A stretch of DNA of 63,885 nucleotides, taken from an uncultured Verrucomicrobiaceae bacterium. Its GTDB lineage: Bacteria; Verrucomicrobiota; Verrucomicrobiia; Verrucomicrobiales; Verrucomicrobiaceae. Where the stretch lies: NCBI GenBank assembly GCA_937872615.1, contig CALMTT010000593.1, positions 1-63,885 of the forward strand, read 5' to 3'. Under the pieces are notes generated by a model that saw nothing but the letters and a program-made list of their open reading frames with translations, was not told the DNA's origin and did not search any database. How positions within the stretch are numbered: the first letter of the stretch is position 1; each line of letters starts with the position of its first letter. Both the position numbers and the translations under genes were made by a program. This document shows positions 42,816 to 50,929 of the stretch, piece by piece.

Positions 42816-44227
42816 AACCTCAGCAGCAGTTCCGCTCCCCCTTCAGCCTCCAGTTCAATCTTCTCTTCCTCCTCGGCCTGGCTGGCCCAATCACCGTCGT
42901 TCACGCCGAAGCCGACGGGGAATCCCACCAACTCGGAGAAATGAATGAATTCGTTGCCCTTCCTGAAAAAGTCATCAGGGCTTTGGATGAACCGCCCCCA
43001 AAACAGCGTGTTGGCGAACACTGCGGCGTTCTTCTCGATACGCTTGATTTTCGAGAGCCGTTCTTCCCGGTAAGAATCGGGCTTCTCACCGTCCTTCGTG
43101 AAGTGATAGGTCGGCGTGATTTCCAGAAACCACTCCCCCGCGATCCGCCGGAACCTCGGCAGAAACGCAAGGTGCCGGTAGTAGGCCGTCCGGGAGGGAT
43201 CGAGCTTGCTCGCATGCCCCTCAAATACCGTCCTCTCGGCCCATTTTTGCAGGGCGTGCCAACGCTCAACCCGAGAGGACCTGTCCTTCGTGGCTTTGAA
43301 GAAGTAGTAGCCGGCAACACCCTTGCGACGCTTGTAGAACTTCACGCCTCTCCGGCCCAGGTGGTCACGGAGACACTCTCCGAGCAACCGGACGAAGTCG
43401 TTCATCTTCTCGCGGTCGTGCGAAATGGCCCAGTCCTCTGCCGGGAAGTCCCGGACGGTCCCGGCGTCAAACACCTTTGACCACGGTTCTTCTCGGAGAT
43501 TGTGAAAACTGAAGATGCGCTTGTCTTTGAGAAACCATTCGCCACGGGGGTGCTCCACGTGTTCACGCAGCGCCGTGAACACTTCCTTGGGCACGCGAAA
43601 GCTCGTCTCGGCACCGTAGATCCGCTGGGCGAAGCGAGCGACCGGCAGGAGATTCGAGAACAGCGTTTCCTCCCGGGGCGCCGGGGTTTGTGTGTAGATG
43701 CCGGCAGTCCGGGGAACCGCGAGATGATGCAACGCCTGCGCGGCCTCTTTGTTGAAGGCGTTGGCGCGCTTGTCGAAAACCACCAGCCGTTTTGCGCGGA
43801 CCGCCGGGTCGGTGAAGTAGCTCTTCAGTGGAATCCAATACGCTTCATCCGGAGGGCGGGAGACGATCAGAATGAAAGGCGCGTTGCCTTCGAGCCAACG
43901 GGTGAGGTCCCGCTCATCGCACAGAAACTCGAAGGAAGTGGCGGTTTCATTTCTGAACGTGCCCAGGGTCGCCTTGCTTTGCACTTGAACGACCTGTCCC
44001 GTGGACCGCAACTCGTGGTCGCAAAGCTCGATGAACCCATCAGTTCCAGCGTCCGAAGCCGGGTGAGTGGGCGTCCAAAGGTGTCCCATCTCCTCGACAA
44101 TGCGTTCGATGACATTGATCCCGCGCTGACCGATCCTGACGCTTTTAGGGACGGCTTTTGCGCTACCAGCAGCCTGCTGCGGGATGGGGCTGGTTGTCAC
44201 AGTGCGACCCTTTCGGCGTCTATTCAT
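42812..44227 (-). CDS. DUF4365 (DREN-type) nuclease fused to APAZ domain, SPARDA effector
   Basis: 471 residues. Residues 30-190 are a DUF4365 PD-(D/E)xK domain: IGQRGINVIERIVEEMG, then AGTDGFIELCD (D63, E67) and VVQVQSK (K85). The remaining 270 residues fit an APAZ domain, the short-pAgo companion that replaces N/PAZ (YYFFKATKDRSSR; YYRHLAFLPRFRRIAGEWFL; NAAVFANTLFWGRF). The C-terminus is acidic. The gene order effector-APAZ then pAgo with ATGA overlap is that of SPARDA. On invasion the activated nuclease degrades DNA and the cell dies or stops growing (family knowledge). It starts 16 bp after the DUF2971 stop. Confidence 0.88.
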   Translation of the reverse strand: MNRRRKGRTVTTSPIPQQAAGSAKAVPKSVRIGQRGINVIERIVEEMGHLWTPTHPASDAGTDGFIELCDHELRSTGQVVQVQSKATLGTFRNETATSFEFLCDERDLTRWLEGNAPFILIVSRPPDEAYWIPLKSYFTDPAVRAKRLVVFDKRANAFNKEAAQALHHLAVPRTAGIYTQTPAPREETLFSNLLPVARFAQRIYGAETSFRVPKEVFTALREHVEHPRGEWFLKDKRIFSFHNLREEPWSKVFDAGTVRDFPAEDWAISHDREKMNDFVRLLGECLRDHLGRRGVKFYKRRKGVAGYYFFKATKDRSSRVERWHALQKWAERTVFEGHASKLDPSRTAYYRHLAFLPRFRRIAGEWFLEITPTYHFTKDGEKPDSYREERLSKIKRIEKNAAVFANTLFWGRFIQSPDDFFRKGNEFIHFSELVGFPVGFGVNDGDWASQAEEEEKIELEAEGGAELLLRL

Positions 44228-44243
44228 GGGCTGCTGTGGAAGA

Positions 44244-45026
44244 TCAGATCGGCGACCGAATAGTGATTTTGAGGTTGGGCAGTGTATAGAGGGAGGATTG
44301 CCTTATCGGCTTGTTGAATCCGAGGGCACGTAACGCTTGTTCATCCTTCTGGAAATCGGCTGAGTCCATGCGGGGGTCGAAAAGCACGTCATCAAAGAGG
44401 TCGTTCGGAATGATTGGAAACTGCCAAATTGTTTCGGGACGCTGATCGCTGCATCCATCCTTGTTGAACTGATAGAGCAAACGCACCTCCGCCTCGTGAT
44501 CAAACTCCTGTCTTTTTAGAAACAGCGTGGTTGCCTGTCCACGACCGGTTGCGTCCAATGCCACACCGGTGGCGTTCGAGGGATGCTCAAACACTAATCG
44601 GAGGTTGGCTTCGCTCTCGTATAGGACGCGGCCGATGTAATATGACATTGCGGCGAACGGGTCATGGGGATTGTAAATGCTGCGCAGCAATCGCCCGGCT
44701 GTGCTTTTCACCCGGGCGCCAAAGCCTTTCTTCGGGTCAGAGTAAATACGCCACATGGCGTCCGACTCCGGTTTGAGAGTCCAACATTGGCCGTAAAAGT
44801 TCTTGAAGAGATTATCGATTGTGACGTTGGGGTGCCCATCAACCGTTGCCTTGCACTTCGACAAGAAGTTCTCGAACGGGTCCTCCCACTTGTGAGGAGC
44901 GACCAAGGTGAGTGTCTTGTCGGTGAACATCTCAATCAGGCGTTGCTTGGAAAACACTCGATACACCGGCGTGTCCTCGGCTATGGAGCCTCCAATGTCG
45001 ATGAATTGGTCCTTGATGTCGCTCAT
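44244..45026 (-). CDS. DUF2971 family protein
   Basis: 260 residues from the ATG at 45026, preceded by AAAGGA at a good distance; a TTG at 45044 is a weaker alternative. VYRVFSKQRLIEMFTDKTLT with APHKWEDPFENFLSKC is the DUF2971 opening (loss of the small-molecule or peptide detail is unknown for the family). Later motifs are FYGQCWTLKPESDAMWRIY and YYIGRVLYESEANLR. DUF2971 proteins are often found in defence islands and near abortive-infection genes, but no biochemical role is established. It precedes the SPARDA pair by 16 bp and may be co-expressed with it. Confidence 0.85.
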   Translation of the reverse strand: MSDIKDQFIDIGGSIAEDTPVYRVFSKQRLIEMFTDKTLTLVAPHKWEDPFENFLSKCKATVDGHPNVTIDNLFKNFYGQCWTLKPESDAMWRIYSDPKKGFGARVKSTAGRLLRSIYNPHDPFAAMSYYIGRVLYESEANLRLVFEHPSNATGVALDATGRGQATTLFLKRQEFDHEAEVRLLYQFNKDGCSDQRPETIWQFPIIPNDLFDDVLFDPRMDSADFQKDEQALRALGFNKPIRQSSLYTLPNLKITIRSPI

Positions 45027-45040
45027 ATGTATCCTTTTGG

Positions 45041-45140
45041 TCAATAACAGCAGCGCAGGTGCGCTGGGGTTGGCTTGAGGTGGGTTTGGTATTGGGTATC
45101 GGTGCGGATGGACTTGGCGAAAGAGTCGTAGATGTCGGGG
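45041..45140 (-). pseudogene. Remnant of an Eco57I-type methyltransferase C-terminus
   Basis: The frame IYDSFAKSIRTDTQYQTHL ending HLRCCY-stop matches IYDALAEVMKTGTPYQTRL...DMSCRY inside the methyltransferase at 45962, and the DNA is alignable across about 90 bp (GTTTGGTA, GTCGTAGAT). Many Eco57I-type enzymes end at this point. This is a second, diverged tail in the same orientation, now isolated between the CBS and DUF2971 genes. The rest of the 169-bp gap shows nothing else. Confidence 0.7.
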
Positions 45141-45195
45141 ATCGTGTCTCTGTTCCAGCCTCGGATTTCGCGTATCCTGATTGTTGGGGAAGCTT

Positions 45196-45945
45196 TCACG
45201 CTGAATACCTCGCTGCGTCCCACTGCGTGATGATGCCTTCGAGCGGTGTGTGCTTGGTCCCGCTGGCGGTCAACAGGATGACTTCAAGAGCAGGTTCGGT
45301 GGAGAAGCGGCCCATGACCTCCTGCACTGAAGCTTCGAGCTTCTCGAAGTGAAAAATTGCGATGTCGCGGAGGAAAGGGTCTTTCTCCTTGAGCACGGCA
45401 CGGACGGCCACTTCGGCGAGATTGACCTCGTTCCGTTGACTGCGAGTGCGGCGGCCAAGCCAGCGGATGATCTCGTTCTCGGTAACCAGTCCGTTGAAAA
45501 GCCCCTCGCTCACGACTGGAAACTGGGAGAATCCGTTCTCAACGGCCTGCGTGAGAACCATGGCCAGGGAGTCGTCCGGTGAGACCGTCGTCACACCCCT
45601 TCGATGCCGGACGGACACGGGCTCTGGCATCCGAAGCTGCTTCTCGATCTGGCGGAGCCCTTCCAGGGAACGCGGCAAAAGGGCAATGGGATATCCGTGG
45701 TCCAGACTGCGTTGATGCGTCAGGAGATTCCGGATATCGGAGAGATGCCGCAACTGGTTCGCCGATTCGGTCCAGAAGGGATTCACTTCCGCGTATTTGT
45801 CAATCATCACGCTGACTGGCATCCGGTCGTTGGCCCGATGCCCCAGACGTTTCTTCAAATTGTTTTCGACGTCCGTGAATAGGTGCAGAAAGTCTTCGAT
45901 TTCCTTTCGCTGCCTATTGGTCAGTTCGGGTGGGTGGTGTGTCAT
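45196..45945 (-). CDS. HEPN-like / CBS-pair protein
   Basis: 249 residues from the ATG at 45945, with AAGG upstream at a suitable distance. Residues 1-110 are helical and contain HLSDIRNLLTHQRS: the R-N-x-x-x-H spacing is the HEPN RNase signature (Rx4H). Residues 115-245 are two CBS motifs (GVTTVSPDDSLAMVLTQAVE with FSQFPVVSEGLFNGLVTENE; LEASVQEVMGRFSTEPALEV), which normally bind adenosyl ligands such as AMP, ATP or AdoMet. It starts 16 bp after the methyltransferase stop. A nucleotide-gated RNase effector is possible but unproven; a non-catalytic HEPN fold is equally plausible. Confidence 0.75.
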   Translation of the reverse strand: MTHHPPELTNRQRKEIEDFLHLFTDVENNLKKRLGHRANDRMPVSVMIDKYAEVNPFWTESANQLRHLSDIRNLLTHQRSLDHGYPIALLPRSLEGLRQIEKQLRMPEPVSVRHRRGVTTVSPDDSLAMVLTQAVENGFSQFPVVSEGLFNGLVTENEIIRWLGRRTRSQRNEVNLAEVAVRAVLKEKDPFLRDIAIFHFEKLEASVQEVMGRFSTEPALEVILLTASGTKHTPLEGIITQWDAARYSA

Positions 45946-45961
45946 CGTGTTACCTTGCACA

Positions 45962-48900
45962 TCAAGCGTTCATGAGCTTTTCAAGCGCCTCCTGCAGCGA
46001 ATGTGCTTTGGTCTGCTTCAGGATTTCAGCTTCGTAGTCCGCTGTGAGCTTTGTTTTGACCCCGGAGGCCAGGTTGTTCTTGAGATAGGTTATGCCGTCC
46101 ATGCCCTCTTTCGCGGCTTTGACGCTTTGGATGGCCATCCTCGCCAAGTCCGCGGCCTGAGGATTCGTGATTTTGCCCTCAGGGTGGAAGTCGGTGTAGA
46201 GGACATGCTCCACACTTGGAGCATCTGCCCACTCGCGAACCAGCACCTTGTTCGCGCCGGGCTCTTCAACGTAGGATTTGCCAGTGCCCTCCATCCGGCG
46301 CTCACGGCGCCACAGCATGTTTCTGGCTTCCTCCACCGAAACCGTGTCCTCCAGAACCAGGATTTCACCGTCCACCGGAGCGCCGGCTTCGTGGGGGACG
46401 AGTGTTGGTGCGCCGCCTCGGGTCTGACTGTAGCGACCGTATTCCACGCCGAACGGTGTCGGCGTCTTCATGCGCATCGTGATCTTGGGCAGCAGTTCTT
46501 TTCCCGGATCGCTGATCAACGAGCCGAAGGCGAGAATGCCGACCTTCTTCTTCGGATAGCGGCAGGACATGTCAGCCGGGGCAGGATTAAGTCTCGTTTG
46601 GTAAGGCGTGCCGGTCTTCATGACCTCGGCGAGGGCGTCGTAGATTTCGAGGATGGTGCGTTTGGTGCGGTAGTCGCCGTTGAACTTGGCCTCGTCCTTG
46701 CGCTTCACGATGGGGAAGGTGTCCAGGATGTAGGACACCGCATCGCGGGGCGTGGGGAACGCTTGGGTCAGGGCGGCGGGTTGCTGGCGCCACTCGGCTT
46801 CCGGGCCGAGGTAGAGGTGGAAGAAAGCGGCGTCCAGTTCGCAACGGAGCAGGAAGCGGCGTTCCTCGTCCCAACGGAATGGCGGGCCAGACCAGCCGCA
46901 GTCCTGCGCGAACGCCTCCAAGTCCCACGCTGTGTAGGTCAGTTCCAATACGCGCGGTAAAAGCCACTCCTTCAGTGGCTGATTATCGCTCCACGCGCCT
47001 GGCGCTGTGTATTTGGTTGGAGCCAGAATCGGGAGCTGCTTAAAGACGAAATAGTTCAAGGACAGTCCCCCAACCTTCTGTCGCGCACAATGGTCGAGAA
47101 CGAACGAGCTTAGATTTGCCAGCAGGCAGGCGACCAGACTTGGTGTCTGGGTTGAGAACAGCAGAAGAAACTTGTGATTAGCCGCAGCCGCTGGAATTAC
47201 ACTGGCTATCAGGGTTCGGTCATTCGTGGCATGCGTGACGTCCCGCCAGCCAAGCAACCAATTCCGGCCCCACCGGTTGCGAAGGCGACCAATGACCTCA
47301 TGTTCTGGCACCCAATAACGCGGAGTGATCACATAGTCAGGGTCTTGAAGTCTCTCCGTTGGGACATCTGGGAGGATGGTTGTCAACGCTCCTTCCGGGT
47401 AATCAGCGTAGTCTCCGTAGCGATGATCAAAGAACTGCACCATTTTCGCTTCGTAGAGCGGTAGATGATGCGGAAGCGGCTGCGTCTGAAACAGGCCTGA
47501 GTCGCTCGCCATGTCAAACATCCGCATGAAGGTGATGCCCCAGGGATTTGTTTCAGCAGGAGCGTCACGAATCAGCACAGGCACGCTGCGATAGATGGCT
47601 TTGCCAACCTCCGCGTCCCGGTCGGAACTGAATATGGCGCACGTCAGGCTGTTTGGATTGATGAGCGCGACATCCTCGGCAGTTAACACGAAGTGCCGAT
47701 GCCCCTCGCGGAGATCCTCTACCGAGTGCGCGAAGAACACGAAATCAGTCGCGGTGGTGGGCTTCGCGCTTCCTGAAAGTGTCAGAATGCAAAACTTGAA
47801 GCGCCCGTGCCCTACTCCGGGGAAGATGTTCTTTACGTTCTCAAAATCGTAGAGGCTGACCAAGGATCGCTTTGAGATGAGGTCCTGGAAAAAGAACTTA
47901 GTCGTGTCGTCGGTGGCAATGCCGGACGGGATGACGCAGCCGACACGCCCCGTCTCATTCAGGAAGGTCCGCATCCCCTCCGCGAAGACGGTATAGAGAT
48001 TGATGTCGCCGCGTCCGCAGAGCGGGTAGCAACCGCTATGACGCAACATGTGGCTCTCACCTTCGGCTTTGCGCGAATCATCCAGGAACATCAGGTGGAG
48101 GCTAGGATCTTCCGAGCGGAGTCGCTCAATCAGACGCTTGCGAGCGGCAGAGTTGGATGCTTTGGCGATGTCCTCTCGGCCATGAGCGGCGAACCATTCC
48201 TTTTCCTGGAGCTTGACTCGTTCCCACGGAGGATTGCCCAAGAATAGATCGAATCCACCTTGAGCAAATACTTCAGGAAACGCGAGGTGCCAATGGAAGA
48301 ATTGGTATTGGTCCGCCAGTCGCCTGGCTTGAGACAGCAGACCGTCGGGCAGTGCTCCACCTTCCACAAAGTAGCGGAGGTGCTGGGTGGTGATGCCGAA
48401 GGGAACTTCAGAACTCGCGCGACTCGGCCCTTTAGTCTTCTTGGCTTTCGCTTTCGGCAGGTCTTCGGTGCCTCCGAATAAGCCGCCTTGGGTCGCGAGC
48501 GGTTGAGCGTCGAGAGTTGCCGGCGTATCCCGGCGACCCTCACCTGGCCTTTGGCCATCCACTTCCGCTCCCGCGAGCGAGGGATCTGGGAATCGTTTCT
48601 TGATGACGAAGGCGGCGCACCAGAGGTTGGCCAAGTCCCAAGCTTTCTGAAAATCGTAGTTCTGCTCCGCGTTGCGGAAAGCGGCTTCCTTGCGATGGAT
48701 GTCCTCGGGCCGGCTGTCGCCCATCTCGTCAATCGCGGCGGCGGCCTGGAAGAGTTTGTCGCGGAGGACCGCCTCGTCAGCGATGAACCAGTCGCCGAGC
48801 TTGGGGTTCTCGCGCTTGTTCTGCTTCTTGAGCGCTGCACACGCTTCTTTGTCGTCACCTTCGATGGCTTCGTAGGCTTCGTCGGGAATCCCGCCCTTGA

Positions 48901-50926
48901 TGAGTTCGGGGGTGGCGCCAAGGAGGCTGTTGCCGCAGCGGATGTGATGATCCAGGAAGGAGAGGGGCTTGCCCGGTTCCATGGCTTCGAGCCAGAGCGT
49001 GACTTTGCACAGCTCGACGGCCATGGGGTTGATGTCCACGCCGTAAAGGCAGTGGCCGATGACATCGCGCAGGGCGGTCTGGTAGAGCAACGGGGAGGGT
49101 TCGCTCTCGCCCTGGGCCAGGGCGCGCACGCGGGCGAGATGCCGGGCCAACCGGTGGCCGGCGCCGACCAGGAAGTGGCCGGAGCCGCACGCCTTGTCGC
49201 AGACTTTGATGGCCAGGATGGCTTCCTCCGAGAGTTTCCAGCGCCGGGGCGCGGGCGGAACGGAATCCCAGGCACGCTTCCGCTCCTCAGCCGTGGCGGT
49301 CTTGGAGGCACCGGCGTGTTTGGTGAGGAAGGCAAGGACGTAGGTGCGCTTGGCCGGGTCGGACTGGATTTCCTTCTCGACGGCAGACCAGTCGGACTTG
49401 GCGAGGCGCTCGGCGTCCGCCAGCCGTTCGTTGACCACGGGATCAAGGGCGGAGTCGAGGAGGCATTGGACAAGGCTGTCCGGCGTGTAGTAGGAGCCGG
49501 AGGTCTTGCGCTCGTTGCCGGCGAACTCGGCAAAGGTGAACCGCGCGCCATCGCCGCTGATCTGCGGTGTCAGCGCGAGGAAGCTTTCATACACGCCGCC
49601 GAATTCCTCCGAGCCGAGGTTCTTGTAGTCCACCGGGCGGAGGATTTTGTCCTTACGGATGAAGGCGAGGTGGCGGAGGGCTTCGAGAAAATCGACGTTG
49701 GAGAGTTCAGCCCCTGAGTCGCTGAGGCCCGGCCCGTTCAGGAGCGCGGTGGAAGCGGGATTCCACAACATGCTGCCGAGAGGCGGCAGGGCGAGCGCAC
49801 CGCGCATGGCGGCGAAGCGTTCTTCCCCGGAGAGCGCGCCGACGAGGAGTTGGAATTGCCGCCAGAGATCACCGTGGCGGCTGCCCTTGATGCGGGAGGC
49901 GAGTTCGCGGAGTCGGCTGGTGCTGTAATGCGCGGCGTAGCGTTCGCGAGCGAGGCGGGCGGCATCGGCCTTGTCCTGAGGGTGCAGAAGGGAGATGCCT
50001 TCGAGTTCACGGTCCTCGGCGACGAAGAGGAAAATGAGCCGATAGACGATGCGGAGAAGCTGGCCGTGAAAGTCGGAGAGTTTCACGTCGCCTTTGCGGA
50101 GGGCGTCGCGCAGAGCGGTGTTCTTGGGATGACTGACGAAGCCTTGACCGAGAATCTCCAGCGCCTTCTCCACGCCGCCGCGCAGGTCAGTGAGCGCGGC
50201 GACGCCTTGTTCGGCGGCTTCTTTGCTCCACGTTTCGAGCCAGCAGGAGTCGGCACGGCCATCGTTACGCGGCAGGAAGCGCGTCGCGTGAGTCATCAAC
50301 CAGAGCAGCACGAAGTCGGAATAGACCTCGCCGTCGAACATAGCTTCGAGGTCGAATTCCAAAAACGACTGACGAGAGAGCGCCTGGTTGTCGCGCAGGA
50401 TGCGGAAAGCAAGACCGTTGGAGACGATGGCCCAGAGGTGGCCCGGGCTGCGGTTGAGAAATTCCTGGACGAGACCGTGAGGATTGCCGGCGGCAGCGCC
50501 GCGAACGCCGGCGGCACGGTGGTCGAGGTCCACGCCGCAACCGACCAGGTGAATGGCGGTGTTCCCGGCAAACCGGCTGATGGCGTAGGTCTTCCCGTCA
50601 ATGGTTGGGCCAGCCGTGGTAGCGAGAAAGCCGAAGCCAAGCTCGCGCAGGAGCGGCAGCGACCATTTGTCGTTGGTCAGACCGGTGGTTGCATCACCAG
50701 TCGGCAGGCCTTTGGTGGCGGCACGAAATTCCGTCCAGTGGCGGCGAAGTTTCTTCCAACTGTTGGTGATTGCTTCGTTGATCCGCTCGCCAGCCGCCAG
50801 TCCGTAAGCGGCAGGTTCGACGCCAGAAACCTTGGATACCGGGTCAATAATGCGCCGGAGCAAATCAGACGGGAGCAATCCGCCTTCGGAGCGGATGGTC
50901 TGAAATTCTGTGGCGCGGCGAGGCAT
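45962..50926 (-). CDS. Eco57I-type N6-adenine DNA methyltransferase fused to a gamma-glutamylcyclotransferase-like domain (DISARM-like)
   Basis: 1654 residues. The N-terminal 450 residues are a large recognition or nuclease-like region. Motif I is VCDKACGSGHFLVGA (about 577) and motif IV is FLGNPPWERV (about 896), giving N6-adenine or N4-cytosine chemistry; NPPW favours adenine. A specificity region follows to about 1455, ending in the usual YQTRLNPAPAD tail. The last 190 residues begin KKKVGILAFGSLISDPG, which resembles the AYGSL opening of gamma-glutamylcyclotransferase/AIG2-fold domains. That fusion is unusual. The SNF2 gene stops 3 bp upstream. This corresponds to DrmMI in class 1 DISARM by position and family. 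Confidence 0.88.
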   Translation of the reverse strand: MPRRATEFQTIRSEGGLLPSDLLRRIIDPVSKVSGVEPAAYGLAAGERINEAITNSWKKLRRHWTEFRAATKGLPTGDATTGLTNDKWSLPLLRELGFGFLATTAGPTIDGKTYAISRFAGNTAIHLVGCGVDLDHRAAGVRGAAAGNPHGLVQEFLNRSPGHLWAIVSNGLAFRILRDNQALSRQSFLEFDLEAMFDGEVYSDFVLLWLMTHATRFLPRNDGRADSCWLETWSKEAAEQGVAALTDLRGGVEKALEILGQGFVSHPKNTALRDALRKGDVKLSDFHGQLLRIVYRLIFLFVAEDRELEGISLLHPQDKADAARLARERYAAHYSTSRLRELASRIKGSRHGDLWRQFQLLVGALSGEERFAAMRGALALPPLGSMLWNPASTALLNGPGLSDSGAELSNVDFLEALRHLAFIRKDKILRPVDYKNLGSEEFGGVYESFLALTPQISGDGARFTFAEFAGNERKTSGSYYTPDSLVQCLLDSALDPVVNERLADAERLAKSDWSAVEKEIQSDPAKRTYVLAFLTKHAGASKTATAEERKRAWDSVPPAPRRWKLSEEAILAIKVCDKACGSGHFLVGAGHRLARHLARVRALAQGESEPSPLLYQTALRDVIGHCLYGVDINPMAVELCKVTLWLEAMEPGKPLSFLDHHIRCGNSLLGATPELIKGGIPDEAYEAIEGDDKEACAALKKQNKRENPKLGDWFIADEAVLRDKLFQAAAAIDEMGDSRPEDIHRKEAAFRNAEQNYDFQKAWDLANLWCAAFVIKKRFPDPSLAGAEVDGQRPGEGRRDTPATLDAQPLATQGGLFGGTEDLPKAKAKKTKGPSRASSEVPFGITTQHLRYFVEGGALPDGLLSQARRLADQYQFFHWHLAFPEVFAQGGFDLFLGNPPWERVKLQEKEWFAAHGREDIAKASNSAARKRLIERLRSEDPSLHLMFLDDSRKAEGESHMLRHSGCYPLCGRGDINLYTVFAEGMRTFLNETGRVGCVIPSGIATDDTTKFFFQDLISKRSLVSLYDFENVKNIFPGVGHGRFKFCILTLSGSAKPTTATDFVFFAHSVEDLREGHRHFVLTAEDVALINPNSLTCAIFSSDRDAEVGKAIYRSVPVLIRDAPAETNPWGITFMRMFDMASDSGLFQTQPLPHHLPLYEAKMVQFFDHRYGDYADYPEGALTTILPDVPTERLQDPDYVITPRYWVPEHEVIGRLRNRWGRNWLLGWRDVTHATNDRTLIASVIPAAAANHKFLLLFSTQTPSLVACLLANLSSFVLDHCARQKVGGLSLNYFVFKQLPILAPTKYTAPGAWSDNQPLKEWLLPRVLELTYTAWDLEAFAQDCGWSGPPFRWDEERRFLLRCELDAAFFHLYLGPEAEWRQQPAALTQAFPTPRDAVSYILDTFPIVKRKDEAKFNGDYRTKRTILEIYDALAEVMKTGTPYQTRLNPAPADMSCRYPKKKVGILAFGSLISDPGKELLPKITMRMKTPTPFGVEYGRYSQTRGGAPTLVPHEAGAPVDGEILVLEDTVSVEEARNMLWRRERRMEGTGKSYVEEPGANKVLVREWADAPSVEHVLYTDFHPEGKITNPQAADLARMAIQSVKAAKEGMDGITYLKNNLASGVKTKLTADYEAEILKQTKAHSLQEALEKLMNA

Positions 50927-50929
50927 GGG

